Assembly (NCBI GenBank): GCA_033063855.1
Contig: CP093829.1
Coordinates: 24,087,537-24,151,536, forward strand
Length of the DNA: 64,000 bases
Reading direction: 5' to 3'
Source: Smittia aterrima
Lineage: Eukaryota; Arthropoda; Insecta; Diptera; Chironomidae
Shown here: piece by piece, positions 21,391 through 31,931 of the stretch
How positions within the stretch are numbered: position 1 is the stretch's first letter
Layout of the letters: each line of letters begins with the position of its first letter
Made by a program: the position numbers and the translations under genes
Notes under the pieces: model-generated
Told to the model about the DNA's origin: nothing
Databases searched by the model: none
The model's input: the letters and a program-made list of their open reading frames with translations, nothing else

Positions 21391-21700
21391 CATATCGACA
21401 ATAATTCATTATGAAACAAAATTCTCTGATTTACGTCATCGAGACAAACACATCGAGAACATTTCTCTGTGCAACACAATCTCTGAATAAAATCATCGAG
21501 ACGCACACATCGAGACAAACCTCTGTAAAACATGATTTGAATAAACCTTCACATCGAGATAACTCTCTGTGACCATAAATTTCTACACTGAAATAAAATA
21601 TAATCAACAATCGATTATGTTATTGAAATAAATTTCAAAACTTCGTCACAAATAAGCTTTATTCAAAAGAATTCAAAGCAAAAATCATCCACATCATCAC
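21391..21700. repeat. A-rich repeats with catcgaga motifs downstream of chimeric pol
   Basis: Between 21430 and 21560 the motif acatcgaga recurs at least four times with irregular spacing (cgtcatcgagacaaac, catcgagaac, catcgagacgcac, catcgagataac). The region corresponds to the pol-to-antisense-ORF spacer of the other copia elements, which has no such repeats. The AATAAA for the antisense ORF is at 21658-21663. Confidence 0.45.
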
Positions 21701-21707
21701 AAGATGG

Positions 21708-22028
21708 CTACGGGTGGCGTCTATTATAGTCGAAGCGTCTGAGTTTATTTGAATTCCCAAGAAAACGACGCCTATCTCGGGTGTGAAGCGATGGCATCCT
21801 TTGAACGTCGTGGACATTCATCAATACTCCAGATACCATCATCGTCGGAAACGTCAGCAACCTCATTCCGTCTTGCAAATCCATCACGACGAAAAATCCG
21901 GGGCGGCCGTTTAAAACCGCAACATCACGCACGACGTACATCCCATGGCTGTCCAGCTCCAGACGACACCAGGGGAGGAATTGTCCTCCCGAGCGGAATC
22001 TCAAAGGAGGACATTTTTTTATTTTCAC
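21708..22028 (-). CDS. Antisense ORF of second copia lineage, RRM-like basic protein
   Basis: This 106-codon ORF lies 318 bases behind the chimeric pol stop, on the opposite strand. Its core is clearly homologous to the other antisense ORFs: RPGFFVVMDLQDGMRLL, VSG, then VHDV and DRRRFLGNSNKLRRFDYNR. The N-terminus (MKIKKCPPLRFRSGG) does not match the others and lacks the first predicted strand, so this copy may be rearranged there. It is more GC-rich than surrounding repeats. The pol it follows differs strongly from the X/Y copies, so similarity between the proteins is not explained by recent duplication. Confidence 0.6.
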   Translation of the reverse strand: MKIKKCPPLRFRSGGQFLPWCRLELDSHGMYVVRDVAVLNGRPGFFVVMDLQDGMRLLTFPTMMVSGVLMNVHDVQRMPSLHTRDRRRFLGNSNKLRRFDYNRRHP

Positions 22029-22280
22029 ATTAAAATGAAAATGTTATAGAAATTATAAAAAAATAATATGCTTCATAGGCATTCCGGCTCATAGTCCGAG
22101 GGATTTGGCTCATAGTCCAAGTTTGATCACAAAGTATCATACCCATATGCTGACATCAGCAGCTCCACCGTCGACGCATGAAACCAGTGTAAAGTGAACC
22201 GGTTGCTTTATGCTTTTCTTCTCCGTTTCTCATTTTTATGTTGTTCGTGGATGAGTGTTGGTTGCAATGATTTGAGTGTG

Positions 22281-22330
22281 TATAAGGCAGTGATCAAAAA
22301 ATTTAGAGCGTCCAACAGTTTCAGTTACAG
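22281..22330 (+). promoter_or_regulatory. Candidate core promoter of LRR-BTB gene
   Basis: TATAAGG at 22281 is followed 36-42 bases later by initiator-like acagtt and tcagtt (22315-22326). This lies about 120 bases upstream of the ATG at 22443. Spacing is slightly longer than the usual 30 bases, so the assignment is tentative. Confidence 0.35.
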
Positions 22331-22442
22331 TTTCTGGCATTCGTTGCGCATTTATTTTTTTTAGTCGTGATTTTGCATTCATCTTGAAAGAGACGTGAAA
22401 AAATTTGTTAGTTGAGTTCTTGATTTTTTGCTAGAGTACTCG

Positions 22443-23624
22443 ATGGATTTACAGTGCGTGTTTAGACGGGTGCAAGTTCGCCCGAAGTCAAGGTTCTACA
22501 CATCTATAATCACGGAAGCTGAAATCACCGAAACTTCCGACGACATTCGACAAATAAATGGCGTCCATCATTTAAATAGGACCCATTGTGACGTAGAGTG
22601 CGTTGCTTTTCTAAAAACTATAGTGCAACACATCCCTCGCAGCGTTGCGCTGCACTTCCCAAATCTCACCCGTGTCGACTTACGAGAATGTAACTTGGAA
22701 GTTATTAACACCAGTGATTTGGAACTTTTCGCAAGCTTAGAGACTCTCATAGTGGAGGATTGTTTAATTTCATCCCTGCCCGATGATCTTTTCACATCCG
22801 TGCCCATGTTGTATGAAGTTTCTTTTCGAAACAACCAATTAACCCTTCAATCGGGTACTGCTTTCCAAGCCTTGATCGGTCGGTTAGATGTTAAAGTAGA
22901 CCTTGTGGGCAATGTAAACGTCAACGTAAGATATTGGCCCGGGCTCTCGAACTCCCTTTCGTCGCTTGATGAGTTAATAAGAACCTTAGATGAAATACCA
23001 CTGGATGCGTGTTTGACCGCTTCCCCTTACCAGCACGATCCCCTTAAAGTTATGTGGCTTACCGGAGCAGGGTCAGACTTCCTGATTATGTCCTTGGGTG
23101 AGAAAATCCCAGTTCATAAGGCCATATTGCGAGTGTCGAGCGGTACTTTCCGACGTTTCTTTCGACAACAGCCACATGCTACTGAGTATGAAGTCAATGG
23201 TTACGCAATCACGACCGTTAAGAATATGCTCAGTTATATGTACACTTCTCAGCTGGAAATGAATACCGATTTTTGTGAAAACTATGAAATCGCTGAGGCC
23301 TATCAGGTACTTCCTATGGTACGGCAATGTGAAGAAGTCCTTGTGAGCTTAGTGACAGATACAAATGCATGGGACTCTTATATCTTCGCTCACCGTGTCA
23401 AGTCTTCGCTTTTAAAGGCGCAAGCTTATTACCAAATAATATCCCGCTTGGAGCAACCACCTCCCCAAAATCTTATTGAAGACCCGGATCGATTAGGAAT
23501 TTTTGTAGCCGCTTACGATGAACTACAACAAGAAAAAGAAGAATTAATTAGAAGGACTTTGAGTGAACAGCAGAAAGCGAAGGCTTTCCAAGAGTTGGTG
23601 AACCTTTTCCGTCAACCAAACTGA
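22443..23624 (+). CDS. LRR-BTB protein, intronless
   Basis: The protein has 393 residues from the first ATG in this frame. Leucine-rich repeats occupy about residues 66-150 (HFPNLTRVDLRECNLEVI, FASLETLIVEDCLISSLP, MLYEVSFRNNQLTL). A BTB domain follows at about 205-305 (GSDFLIMSLGEKIPVHKAIL, then FRRFF and NMLSYMYTS). A charged helical tail (EELQQEKEELIRR-like) ends the chain. BTB domains dimerise and often recruit cullin-3; LRRs bind partners, so a substrate-adaptor role is possible but inferred. There is no signal peptide. AATAAA overlaps the stop region (23625-23630). The complete frame in a region full of dead elements suggests a functional gene, perhaps a lineage-specific family. Confidence 0.75.
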   Translation: MDLQCVFRRVQVRPKSRFYTSIITEAEITETSDDIRQINGVHHLNRTHCDVECVAFLKTIVQHIPRSVALHFPNLTRVDLRECNLEVINTSDLELFASLETLIVEDCLISSLPDDLFTSVPMLYEVSFRNNQLTLQSGTAFQALIGRLDVKVDLVGNVNVNVRYWPGLSNSLSSLDELIRTLDEIPLDACLTASPYQHDPLKVMWLTGAGSDFLIMSLGEKIPVHKAILRVSSGTFRRFFRQQPHATEYEVNGYAITTVKNMLSYMYTSQLEMNTDFCENYEIAEAYQVLPMVRQCEEVLVSLVTDTNAWDSYIFAHRVKSSLLKAQAYYQIISRLEQPPPQNLIEDPDRLGIFVAAYDELQQEKEELIRRTLSEQQKAKAFQELVNLFRQPN

Positions 23625-23758
23625 AATAAAAGTAAATACACCATTTTAAGAAACCATGTTGTTTTATGATCAAAGCCACATAACGTTTTTCCGTCACAAA
23701 TGAAGCGTTTTATTAAACTGTCAAAATTTCAGTTATTGATCGTGCCCAAAATGGCATA

Positions 23759-24097
23759 TTAACGATGACGACGATGAAATTCGACGCGACGTAATTTGTT
23801 GTTATTACCAAGGTAGCGTCTTCTGCTTTCCGTTTGGAAACGTCTTTCACGCCGAACTTCGTGCATCACGTATACGACCCCGTCCACATCTACAGTAGTT
23901 AATTGAAGAAGATTCAACCCGTCTTGCATACCGATAATCACGTAGAAAGTTGGGCGAGTCTCGTCACTAACATCAACCATTTCAACTATTCCTCGAACTC
24001 GTACCAAACCACTAAGATACTGCGTCATCCTCAACAGTGTCACTTCAGATCTAGCGGATGTAAATGCGATTTCAATTGTGGCAACGCTGTTCGACAT
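23759..24097 (-). CDS. Free-standing member of the antisense-ORF family (RRM-like)
   Basis: This 112-codon ORF shares the family signature: RPTFYVIIGMQDGLNLL, VDVDG, HEVRR, SRRRYLGNNNKLRRVEF. Predicted order is strand (VATIEIAFT), helix (SEVTLLRMTQYLSGL), strand (VRVRGIVEMV), strand (RPTFYVII), helix (QDGLNLL), strand (VDVDGVVYVMHEV), which matches an RRM-like alpha/beta arrangement better than any other copy. There is no copia pol on one side and no purine tract or LTR on the other. It is tail-to-tail with the LRR-BTB gene and has an AATAAA at 23709-23714. It could be a host gene or a retroelement remnant. Confidence 0.6.
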   Translation of the reverse strand: MSNSVATIEIAFTSARSEVTLLRMTQYLSGLVRVRGIVEMVDVSDETRPTFYVIIGMQDGLNLLQLTTVDVDGVVYVMHEVRRERRFQTESRRRYLGNNNKLRRVEFHRRHR

Positions 24098-25209
24098 CTT
24101 TTATTTTTGTTAATAAACACAGTTCGACTGTTCTCCAATCATTGAGGTATCATTGAGCCTGATAGCCATCTTATTTATTGTAAATTTTTTGAAATTTTTT
24201 TCTTGCACTTATAACATTTTTTTTTTTAAAAATTTACTTTTCTTTATTTTTGTTTTATTCTCGTTTCAGAGTTCGGGATCATTATCTGACCCTTACGTTG
24301 GAAGTTTTCTTGAACGAAAAGGAAATATGATAATTTCGCATGATAATTTCTGTGCAAGAGTCAGATAGTGATTCCCGAGGCATCGCAGGGATTGACAAGA
24401 AGAAATCAACGCGAAGCGAGGATTGTGTTTACGTGACTAAAGCATGATATTAATAAAATCATTTTTGAATGAGTTAGTATGCAAATAAATGTTAAAGATC
24501 ATAAAAGATATTTTTCACTGGTATTAGCAGGGTGCGATTTTTTTAAATCTGGTTCAAAGAATCAAACCGCGCATCGACCGCACGAACCAAGTAATATTTG
24601 TACGGAGAACGTTTGCAAGCTGTTAAGCCGAAAAACAATTAAATACATTTGCGCGCTGTTGTGGCAGGAAATGATTAAAAACGTTTGTATGCTGTTGAGT
24701 AGGGAAACAAAGAGTTTAAGCTCAAGTGCAGACAGGAATTAACAAAATTTGCAGAATTGTTGTTATTTAATATTTTCATAAAGTTGATTATTTAAATGTT
24801 GTAGGAAACAAAGCAAAAAATAAATAAGAAAATTTTGGAAATCGAATCAATCGAATATCAAATTATTGGAATTTCAGATGGTACGATCAAGATTGATTTT
24901 ATTTTTTTAATTTGAGATTAGAGGAAAACAAAACTAATGCGCAACTGATGGTGGCAAGCGAGGTCACATGAGAAATGTGATTCATATAAATCCGCCATTT
25001 TCAAAATGCAATAACTTTGGCACGTCTCTGTGGATTCAATTGAATTTTATTTTAATATCAAGCTTGTTTATACAAAAATCATGTTGTATAATGGAATTTT
25101 AGAATTTTGTTATATTTTGTTCACTACAGCGCATTAGTTGATTGGCAATCTATCTTGATCTGTACAAACGAATTTCGAGTCTCACGTCTAGTTGTAAAAC
25201 ATTTTTATA

Positions 25210-26537
25210 AAGATTGGGCTCGTTAAAATCCATCACTATACAAATGTAAATATTTTAATGAATTGAGCTTAGTTTTATTTCAAATTTTTTGCAGTTTAAA
25301 AAATATTGTTCAAACAATATTCTAAACAGAAAAAAAATTTAGTTTTGACCAGTTTGGACGAATGCTTGAACTCTCTTCTTGGTGCGACTCATGAGCTTTT
25401 GGACAAGTATAAATGTGAACCGATTTTTGCGAGTTTACTATTTTTGTTCAATTTCTACAATATTTTCGAATGATTATTCATTTGTTTCAATATTTTTGTT
25501 CAAGCCAGACCGTAAAAACTTAATAGGACGAAGTTTTGTTAATAAATAGGAAATCAAGTTTTTCGATATTACTGCGACTTCGTGAAGTTTTCCATTCTTC
25601 AAAGTCACATAGAAGCATTAAGAGTTTGCTGAACCAGCTTAAAGTATGACAGAGAATCCTTGCTATTGAATAAATGTCAAAAATCGCTTCTTGAGAAACT
25701 TCTATGTGAGAAATTTTGAGCTTGAAGTTGAATGAGTCATGTAAGGCTCTCTAATCATAACGCAACCACAAAGAAACTTCCAAGCATAAAATGTTTGATG
25801 AATTTATGAGCCAAAATTAACTTTAAATTGTCGCTGACATTCAAATGCAAAGAACTGTTGTAGAATTTTTGTCTTGTAGTTTTTCTGTTTATCTATTTTG
25901 AACTGATTTAGTATTGTAAGGGAAAGAGCCTTACGAAATGTGTTAGCAGTCATTCTGTGGCTATTTGAGTTTGATTTTAGCGATCAAATTTTGTTTTAGA
26001 GCTCGGTTTATTTTCTTGATTTAAAGACAAAACTTTCAACTGGTTTCTCGCTTAATTTCATGAGAATTTTCATATCAGCTACCTCTGTCGTGTTGAGAGA
26101 GTCTCGAGTTTGGTTTCAGGGAATGTCGAGTGATTAAATGGAGATTTAAATTAATTGAATCAGTTTTTCGTCCGCTTTCAAGCTTTTGATCGATGGTCAA
26201 GGTCTTTTGGAATCGTCTAATCACTTCTCTTACTGTGCTGGATAATATTTTCAGTTTTTTTGAGATGAAGGCAGCAGAACAATAAAAAATTTCAAATTTT
26301 TTGCCCAAAATGTTTTTTTGTTGGTCATATTCATTTCATGAGATCTTTTCTTGTAGTTATCACAGAAGCATAAAATTTTTTGGAAATGGTCTATAAACTA
26401 TAACATTTATTCTATACTATAACATTTAATTCTATACTATAACATTTAATAAAAAAATTATTTACATTTTGTTTTGTATGCGTGTGTGTTAAATTATGCA
26501 TATGTGAAGGGTGATGGATTTTAACGAGCCCAATCTT
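25210..26537 (-). mobile_element. Tc1/mariner-type relic, copy 2
   Basis: Same element as 960-2285, with TA at 25208-25209 and 26538-26539. Its right inverted repeat matches the left one for 27 bases (through atccatcac), longer than in copy 1, so this copy is closer to the original element. Confidence 0.8.
26075..26308 (-). pseudogene. Tc1-like transposase N-terminal fragment, copy 2
   Basis: Same HTH fragment as at 1823-2056 with four residue differences (for example QKLESG for QKFESG and TRHSLK for TRHFLK). It is truncated in the same place. Confidence 0.6.
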
Positions 26538-26997
26538 TAAAAACCAAGTAAGATTTTTGTGAGTTAATCTTTGCTTTTAAAGATTCTTCAAAGAAAAACT
26601 TGATATCTTACACAAAAACGGTAAAGAGTTGTTGCTTGCATAAATTTTAATAAAAACCACTGAGCTTCAATCTTTAAAAGTAGTTTATTCATTCTAGAAA
26701 CAAAATAAATAGTCAAACTTGGTTGAAAACTTATTTTAAGAGTTTTTGTGTTGCCTAGGAACAAGTTTGACAGAAATCGAATCAGAAGTCGTGGCTTAAA
26801 GTTCTAGCTCTCGGTTAGTAATTCTTGTTTATTTTGGTATGACTTTTTATCATTTTTCTTTCACTTGTTTTTTCTAGAATTTAATTTTATTTATGTTTCG
26901 ACTCTCACAGTAAAAATTTCTAAAAAAACTACAATTTCTCTTCGAACATATGTTTTTAAGGATTTTTTCGATTAGAAAAAACCTTATTGTGGCCACT

Positions 26998-27036
26998 TTG
27001 TCCGTCCGTCCGTCCGTCCGTCTGTCCGTCTGTCTG
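26998..27036. repeat. (GTCC)n microsatellite
   Basis: Runs of gtccgtccgtccgtccgtct and variants with ctgt. A short form, cacgtccgtccgttagcaaa, recurs at 40163 near the opposite end of the Helentron, including the following ttagcaaaaattt. Confidence 0.8.
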
Positions 27037-27072
27037 TTAGCAAAAATTTATGGCAAACTTATGGCAGAAAAG

Positions 27073-27220
27073 TTATGGAACATGTGGAAAATGAACATGT
27101 GGAAAATGGAACAAGTGGAACATGTGGAACACGTGGAAAATGGAACACGTGGAAAATGGAACACGTGGAAAATGGAACACGTGGAAAATGGAACATGTGG
27201 AAAATGGAACACATGGAAAA
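27073..27220. repeat. 16-bp minisatellite (acacgtggaaaatgga)n
   Basis: About eight units of acacgtggaaaatgga with variants (acatgtgg, acaagtgg). All frames stay open through it on both strands, which explains long open frames here that are not genes. Confidence 0.85.
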
Positions 27221-27546
27221 TTGAATATTGTTTCCGAACGTTCCACCACTGTTTTGATTGTTTCATCAATGTTTTTGCATGCTTCGCGAATGTTCTTGAA
27301 TGTTTCATCAATGTTGAAGTTATGACAACTTATGGCAAACTTAGGGAAACAAGTTTAGATACGTTTGAGTAATATGTAGATTTAAAAGTTTTTCAATGAT
27401 ACTCCTGAAAATTATCGGAAGATTTACAGACGTGAACCAATATTTTTAAGATTCTTGAAATTTTTATGTAGTTTTCTTGAACCTAGAAGTAATTCAAAAT
27501 CTTAAACTATTAAACACAACTTATACTTAGAACTTATTTTAAGATA

Positions 27547-30500
27547 TTATTTCTTATAAAGTCGCATCATCAACGGCTTGTGGTACGAAAAAATGGTCTC
27601 ATATACGCTTACGTGGATGTTGTACGAATCAAGTTTACCAAAGACGGCGTCAATAGTTGTGTGTTCGTTTGTGGTTGAGACTTTAGGCGAGTACATGTGT
27701 AATCCGAATTCGTGTAACAAGTAGTTCTCAATTTCATTTGGCTTTGAGAAATCGATATTGAAATCTCCACAGAATAAGACATTGTCACAATCAAACAAAT
27801 CACCGATTCCCAGTAATGTTGTTCTAAGGAACTCATTCGTCGATTTGGGATTCTTATACATGTTCACGATTTTGATGTCATCAATAAAACATGTTGTGAT
27901 TTCAATATGTTGTCCCACTCCGTTGGACTTCTCGAACGAACTTTCACCTCGGAATCTCATGGAATCTTTACCAAAAATAATTGTTCCATTGGCAGTTGGT
28001 CTTCCAGTGAAATTATTTCTTTGAACTTCGATGAATCCCGGAACATCAACAAATTCCTGTTCCAAGAGCCACGTTTCTTGAAACAACAGAAGATGACTGT
28101 TTGTGTAGACGGAATCGCAAATGATACTACCCAGATGTTTACGAAGAGATTGCACGTTATGGCTAACAATTTGAATGTTGCCTTGGGTTTCGCGCATCCA
28201 TTGAAATTTTGGGACAAGGTTTGAAAACAATCTTAGACGATTCATCTCAGCTACTGTAGGTTGATTCGGTGGTGGTCTTGAAGGAGCTTTAAAGTTTCCA
28301 ATCATGAACAATCCGCTCAACGATGTAGCACGAGATAAGGCTACGTAGAGTAATGATCGTTCCATTCCTTCTGACAGTCCGACAACGACTCGAACCATAG
28401 TGGATCCTTGACTCTTATGGATCGTGACACCTTCTGCCACAACCAAGGGATACTGCTCTCGTAAAATTTGACTTTTTCCGCTCTTTCTTGGTTTAAAGAC
28501 CTTCTTAGTTCTGAAAATTGGTGTTACGTCAGGTGAAAGCTGTAACATCTCGGCGATGTTTTTGCGATCTGCACGGCATGACTTTCCAACTAATGGGTCA
28601 TCAAACTCGATCCAGACAGCTTGTGGTCCTTTTGTTGTTATTTCAACAAAACGCAATACTCCACTAGCTCCATTGAAAAGACCATCGGCAATATCAATAT
28701 TGACAGTCATCATATAACGTACACCGATTTGAAAAGTGAGGCTAGCTGGAAGTCCATATGTTTTTTCCGTTGGAAGAGTCGCCGTTTTGTTTAATGCCAG
28801 TTGTGCATCCCGTTTATTTGGTGGTCCAACAACTTTATCGACAGCCTTGAAAGTAATCGTCTTGGCAGTAGGCGAAGCCAATTCTTTCATTCGCTTCTTG
28901 TTGTAATTGTCAACTTCAACTTTAGTCCAAAAAATGTGAACAGCTTTCTTTGCTTCGTCTGGAAGCTCGTCATGGCTTCTGAAACATCTGCTCTGAAACA
29001 TGACAATATCGGCTTGTGTCAGTTCTCCTCTGGCTAATCGGCCAAGTGCCTCAGCGTATATCAAGTCGTCTTTCTGTCGCATGATTTGGTTTAACTCAAA
29101 AAGTTGGAAGTTTTGCCACAGGTAGTTTCCCACAAGTTGAGCCAAAGGATCTTTTCTTGGTGTAAATGTATAGCTATCGCCAACGGGACGAAGCTGATTG
29201 AAGTCACCGACAACCACAACTGATTTACCACCAAAAGGCTTGTTAGATTTAAAGATCTGGCACATTCGACAATGGACACTGTGGAACATATTTGATCCCA
29301 TCATAGAGACTTCGTCGACGATCAAAAGCTTCATGTTGAACAACCTAACTTGTAAGGTATTTAGAGTCTCTGCAGTCAAATTATTTTTTGACTCTTGATT
29401 AAATGCTAAGGCAAATGCTGCATGAGCAGTCATTCCACCGATGTTATGAGCTGCCTTGCCCGTTGGTGCAATAAGAACCACTTCACCCATTTCAATTGGA
29501 CCAGGTGTGTAACGAAAGATTCTTAAATTTGTCTGATAAATCGCTTTGATGAGTAGACTTTTACCAACACCTGCTGCTCCAGAAATAAAGTGATAGAAAG
29601 GTTTTCCTCTTTTCGCTTCACTCGTATGGTGCATTAAGTAGTCTCGTTGCTTCATATTGAGACTGTTGCACAAATTGAAGTAGTCTTCATCGTGAAGTTG
29701 ATCAGGAACTGTAAATGTCTTGACTCCATCAGTAGTACCTGCACCTTCTTCTCCAATATCAATCATAATATTTGGTTGATATCCTTTGTCATTGAGATCG
29801 TAGCACATCATCGAAGCGTCAATCTCTGCTTCAGGATTTTCTTCTACATATTGCAGCTCGAAATCACGTTGCTCTTCCAGTTCTGCGAGAATTTCATTGA
29901 AGTCAATGTCAACTTTAGTGTAAAGTTTGTACTTTGCTTCAATAGCCTCCTTATGTTGAATGTAGATATCTTCACAATTAACCTCTTCAACTTCAGTCGT
30001 TTCATTTCTCCATGGCTTAAAAAGCATCACAAGTTCTCTAAAGAAATTTTCAGGATCCTTGTGGACGTCAAAGCGGCAGAACTTGATAACTTTTCGTTGA
30101 CGACGTTTCAAAAGAAATCCCTTACCATTTCGCATCTTCCACTTTGTTATGATATGCTCTTCATCGTCATTTGCGTCAGCATCAAGATCAGCTTGTGTTT
30201 CTTTAGACTCATCAACGATTCTGATACCTTTACCATGGAACGTGTAATCCGAAACGAACTCCGCGAGGCATAAATCTTCAAATTCATTTGGTCTTTCTGC
30301 GTAGCGGTCGATTGGTCCAGTCTTGGCAATGTCCTCACTATCAGGATCGAGTTGTGACAGTTCATACTCCGATTTAAGAATTCTTTGACGATCCTTCTTC
30401 GGAAGAGTATTGATGAATTCGGTTTGCACTGAAGAATGAGACATTGCAAGACGTAAACGACACCAAGCTGCTTCCTGAGCTGATACCTCTGTCCCGTTGT

Positions 30501-31390
30501 AGAATGTATTAGCAACTGCCTTATATTTCTGACGATTCGAATAGTTTCCGTTTTTAAAGTCAGTTACGCACTGTCGAAGCAACTTGGACAATCCGCGATT
30601 GGACTTATTAATGTAGTCGACGATATATCCAATGCATCCGTATGGATCGAGAACAAACTGAATGTCCATATTGCTACGCATAAGGCTGAGAATTTTCGGT
30701 GAATATGGATTGATTCTACAGTCTTTTGGATGACGTTTAAGAAAGATTTTCGCAGCTGAAAGTTGACTAGAGAGAGCAAGGAGATAGCTATCCATATCAC
30801 AACCAAGCTTAGCCAACATATCCTCGAAAGTTCCAACAGTCTTGTAATTGTCGCCAGATAAGAGTTTGCTGATATTTTGATTTAAATCTCGTAGCTCCTT
30901 TGCCTTTTCCTTTGTCATTGAAAACTCTTTTGGTATAGGTTTTAGGATTCTTGTTTTATCCATCGGCGCAAAAGGTGCATTAAATCGACAAACTGCATCT
31001 TCACTAGATTCATCGCCTTTCGGATCATAGACTGGTGCATTTTCAAGCCAAACGACCATGTGAACGTGAGGTGAACCTCGATGTTGAAACTCGATTCGAT
31101 GGTATTTATAAGTAACTTTGGCGTTGCCAAATGGTCCATCAGTCACGTTATTCCACGTTTTCTGAAGCTCTTTGAATCGATGGTCAAAGTACAGCGCACA
31201 TGTGACTGGATCTGATCGAATAAGTCTGTTCTTCTCCAAATATTCCAAATCGGAAACGTCTGCATCGTCTTCATTGTCCACTGTTTTCTTCAGAATTTTC
31301 AACAATTCTGGCCAATGTGTTTCGGCCGCAGACAATGTAATGAAGAATGTAAAAATTCCCAGTTGACTAAGCATTGCCAGCACATTCTTC
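27547..31390 (-). CDS. Helentron Rep-helicase-endonuclease, C-terminal part
   Basis: About 1278 codons continue the protein begun at 37242-39114; the copia insertion lies between them. In order: the Rep fold with HUH motif (SPHVHMVVW, residues about 104-112) and the two catalytic tyrosines in GYIVDYINK (253 and 257); a Pif1-like superfamily 1 helicase with Walker A GAAGVGKS (602-609), LLIVDEVSMMG, VVVVGDFNQLRPVGD and QGST...ALSRA; and an AP-endonuclease-like domain from about residue 1060 (IVSHNVQSL, LLFQETWL, CGDFNIDF). These would nick, unwind and integrate by rolling-circle transposition. No internal stop is seen, so the element was young when interrupted. Confidence 0.9.
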
Positions 31391-31578
31391 TGTTGCGATT
31401 ATGCAAACCGACATTGAACATGATATTTAAACTTGGGAACACCATCTGTGTTTCCCCTTATTGTTTACTCATAAGTTTACTCCCTTTCATGAGAATTGTA
31501 TAAATATTCAAACAACGAAATAAACTTTCTCTTTATTGACTCGTAAATCAAACTTGTTACTATTCGTACCAAGCTACA
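31391..31578 (+). repeat. 5' LTR of nested copia element
   Basis: 188 bp, begins TGTTGCG and ends GCTACA. It contains tgtataaatattc (TATA-like) and aataaactttctctttatt (polyadenylation region). It is identical by eye to 37054-37241. Confidence 0.95.
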
Positions 31579-31590
31579 GGTTATGGGTAT
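31579..31590 (+). promoter_or_regulatory. Primer-binding site (tRNA-iMet anticodon half)
   Basis: GGTTATGGGT directly follows the LTR. Drosophila copia uses the same GGTTATGGG start, which pairs with the internal, anticodon-side part of cleaved initiator tRNA-Met. The match holds for about ten bases. Confidence 0.7.
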
Positions 31591-31931
31591 TTGCTTTAAA
31601 TACGAATTGCAAGTATTTAATCGATCAAAGTAAGTCAAATTTCGACAACTTTCGATGATTTATTTGAGTAAAATTATTAATTTGTGAGAATCAACAATAA
31701 AATTTATAAAATTCTTATTTGTTATCAAGCCGTAAGTTCGCTTTAACAACACAAATTACATCAAGACTGCAATCAACTTTCGAGAATTTCTCAAGTGCGT
31801 AAGCCAGTTATCGCTTCAACTAAATTCGAGATCCATTGTCTCATTTCATAAGCCAGTCAGATTTTGGAGTTCTTCGACTCAAATCTCATCTTGGAGTTAC
31901 GAAACTCAGATTATAGTAAACCATTCTGCCA

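Larger units (their letters stand above)
24250..26915. repeat. 2.66 kb segmental repeat R1, copy 2
   Basis: Nearly identical to 1-2662, with scattered single-base differences and few indels. To the left is sequence not seen elsewhere (23.6-24.24 kb). To the right homology stops at ctctcacagtaa and the Helentron end region begins about 45 bases later. Confidence 0.85.

Noticed and set aside
27073..27220. CRISPR-like array
   Set aside because: Units are contiguous 16 bp repeats without unique spacers, in a eukaryotic transposon.
26950..27372. 140-codon plus-strand and 87-codon minus-strand frames
   Set aside because: They consist mostly of translated minisatellite and microsatellite.
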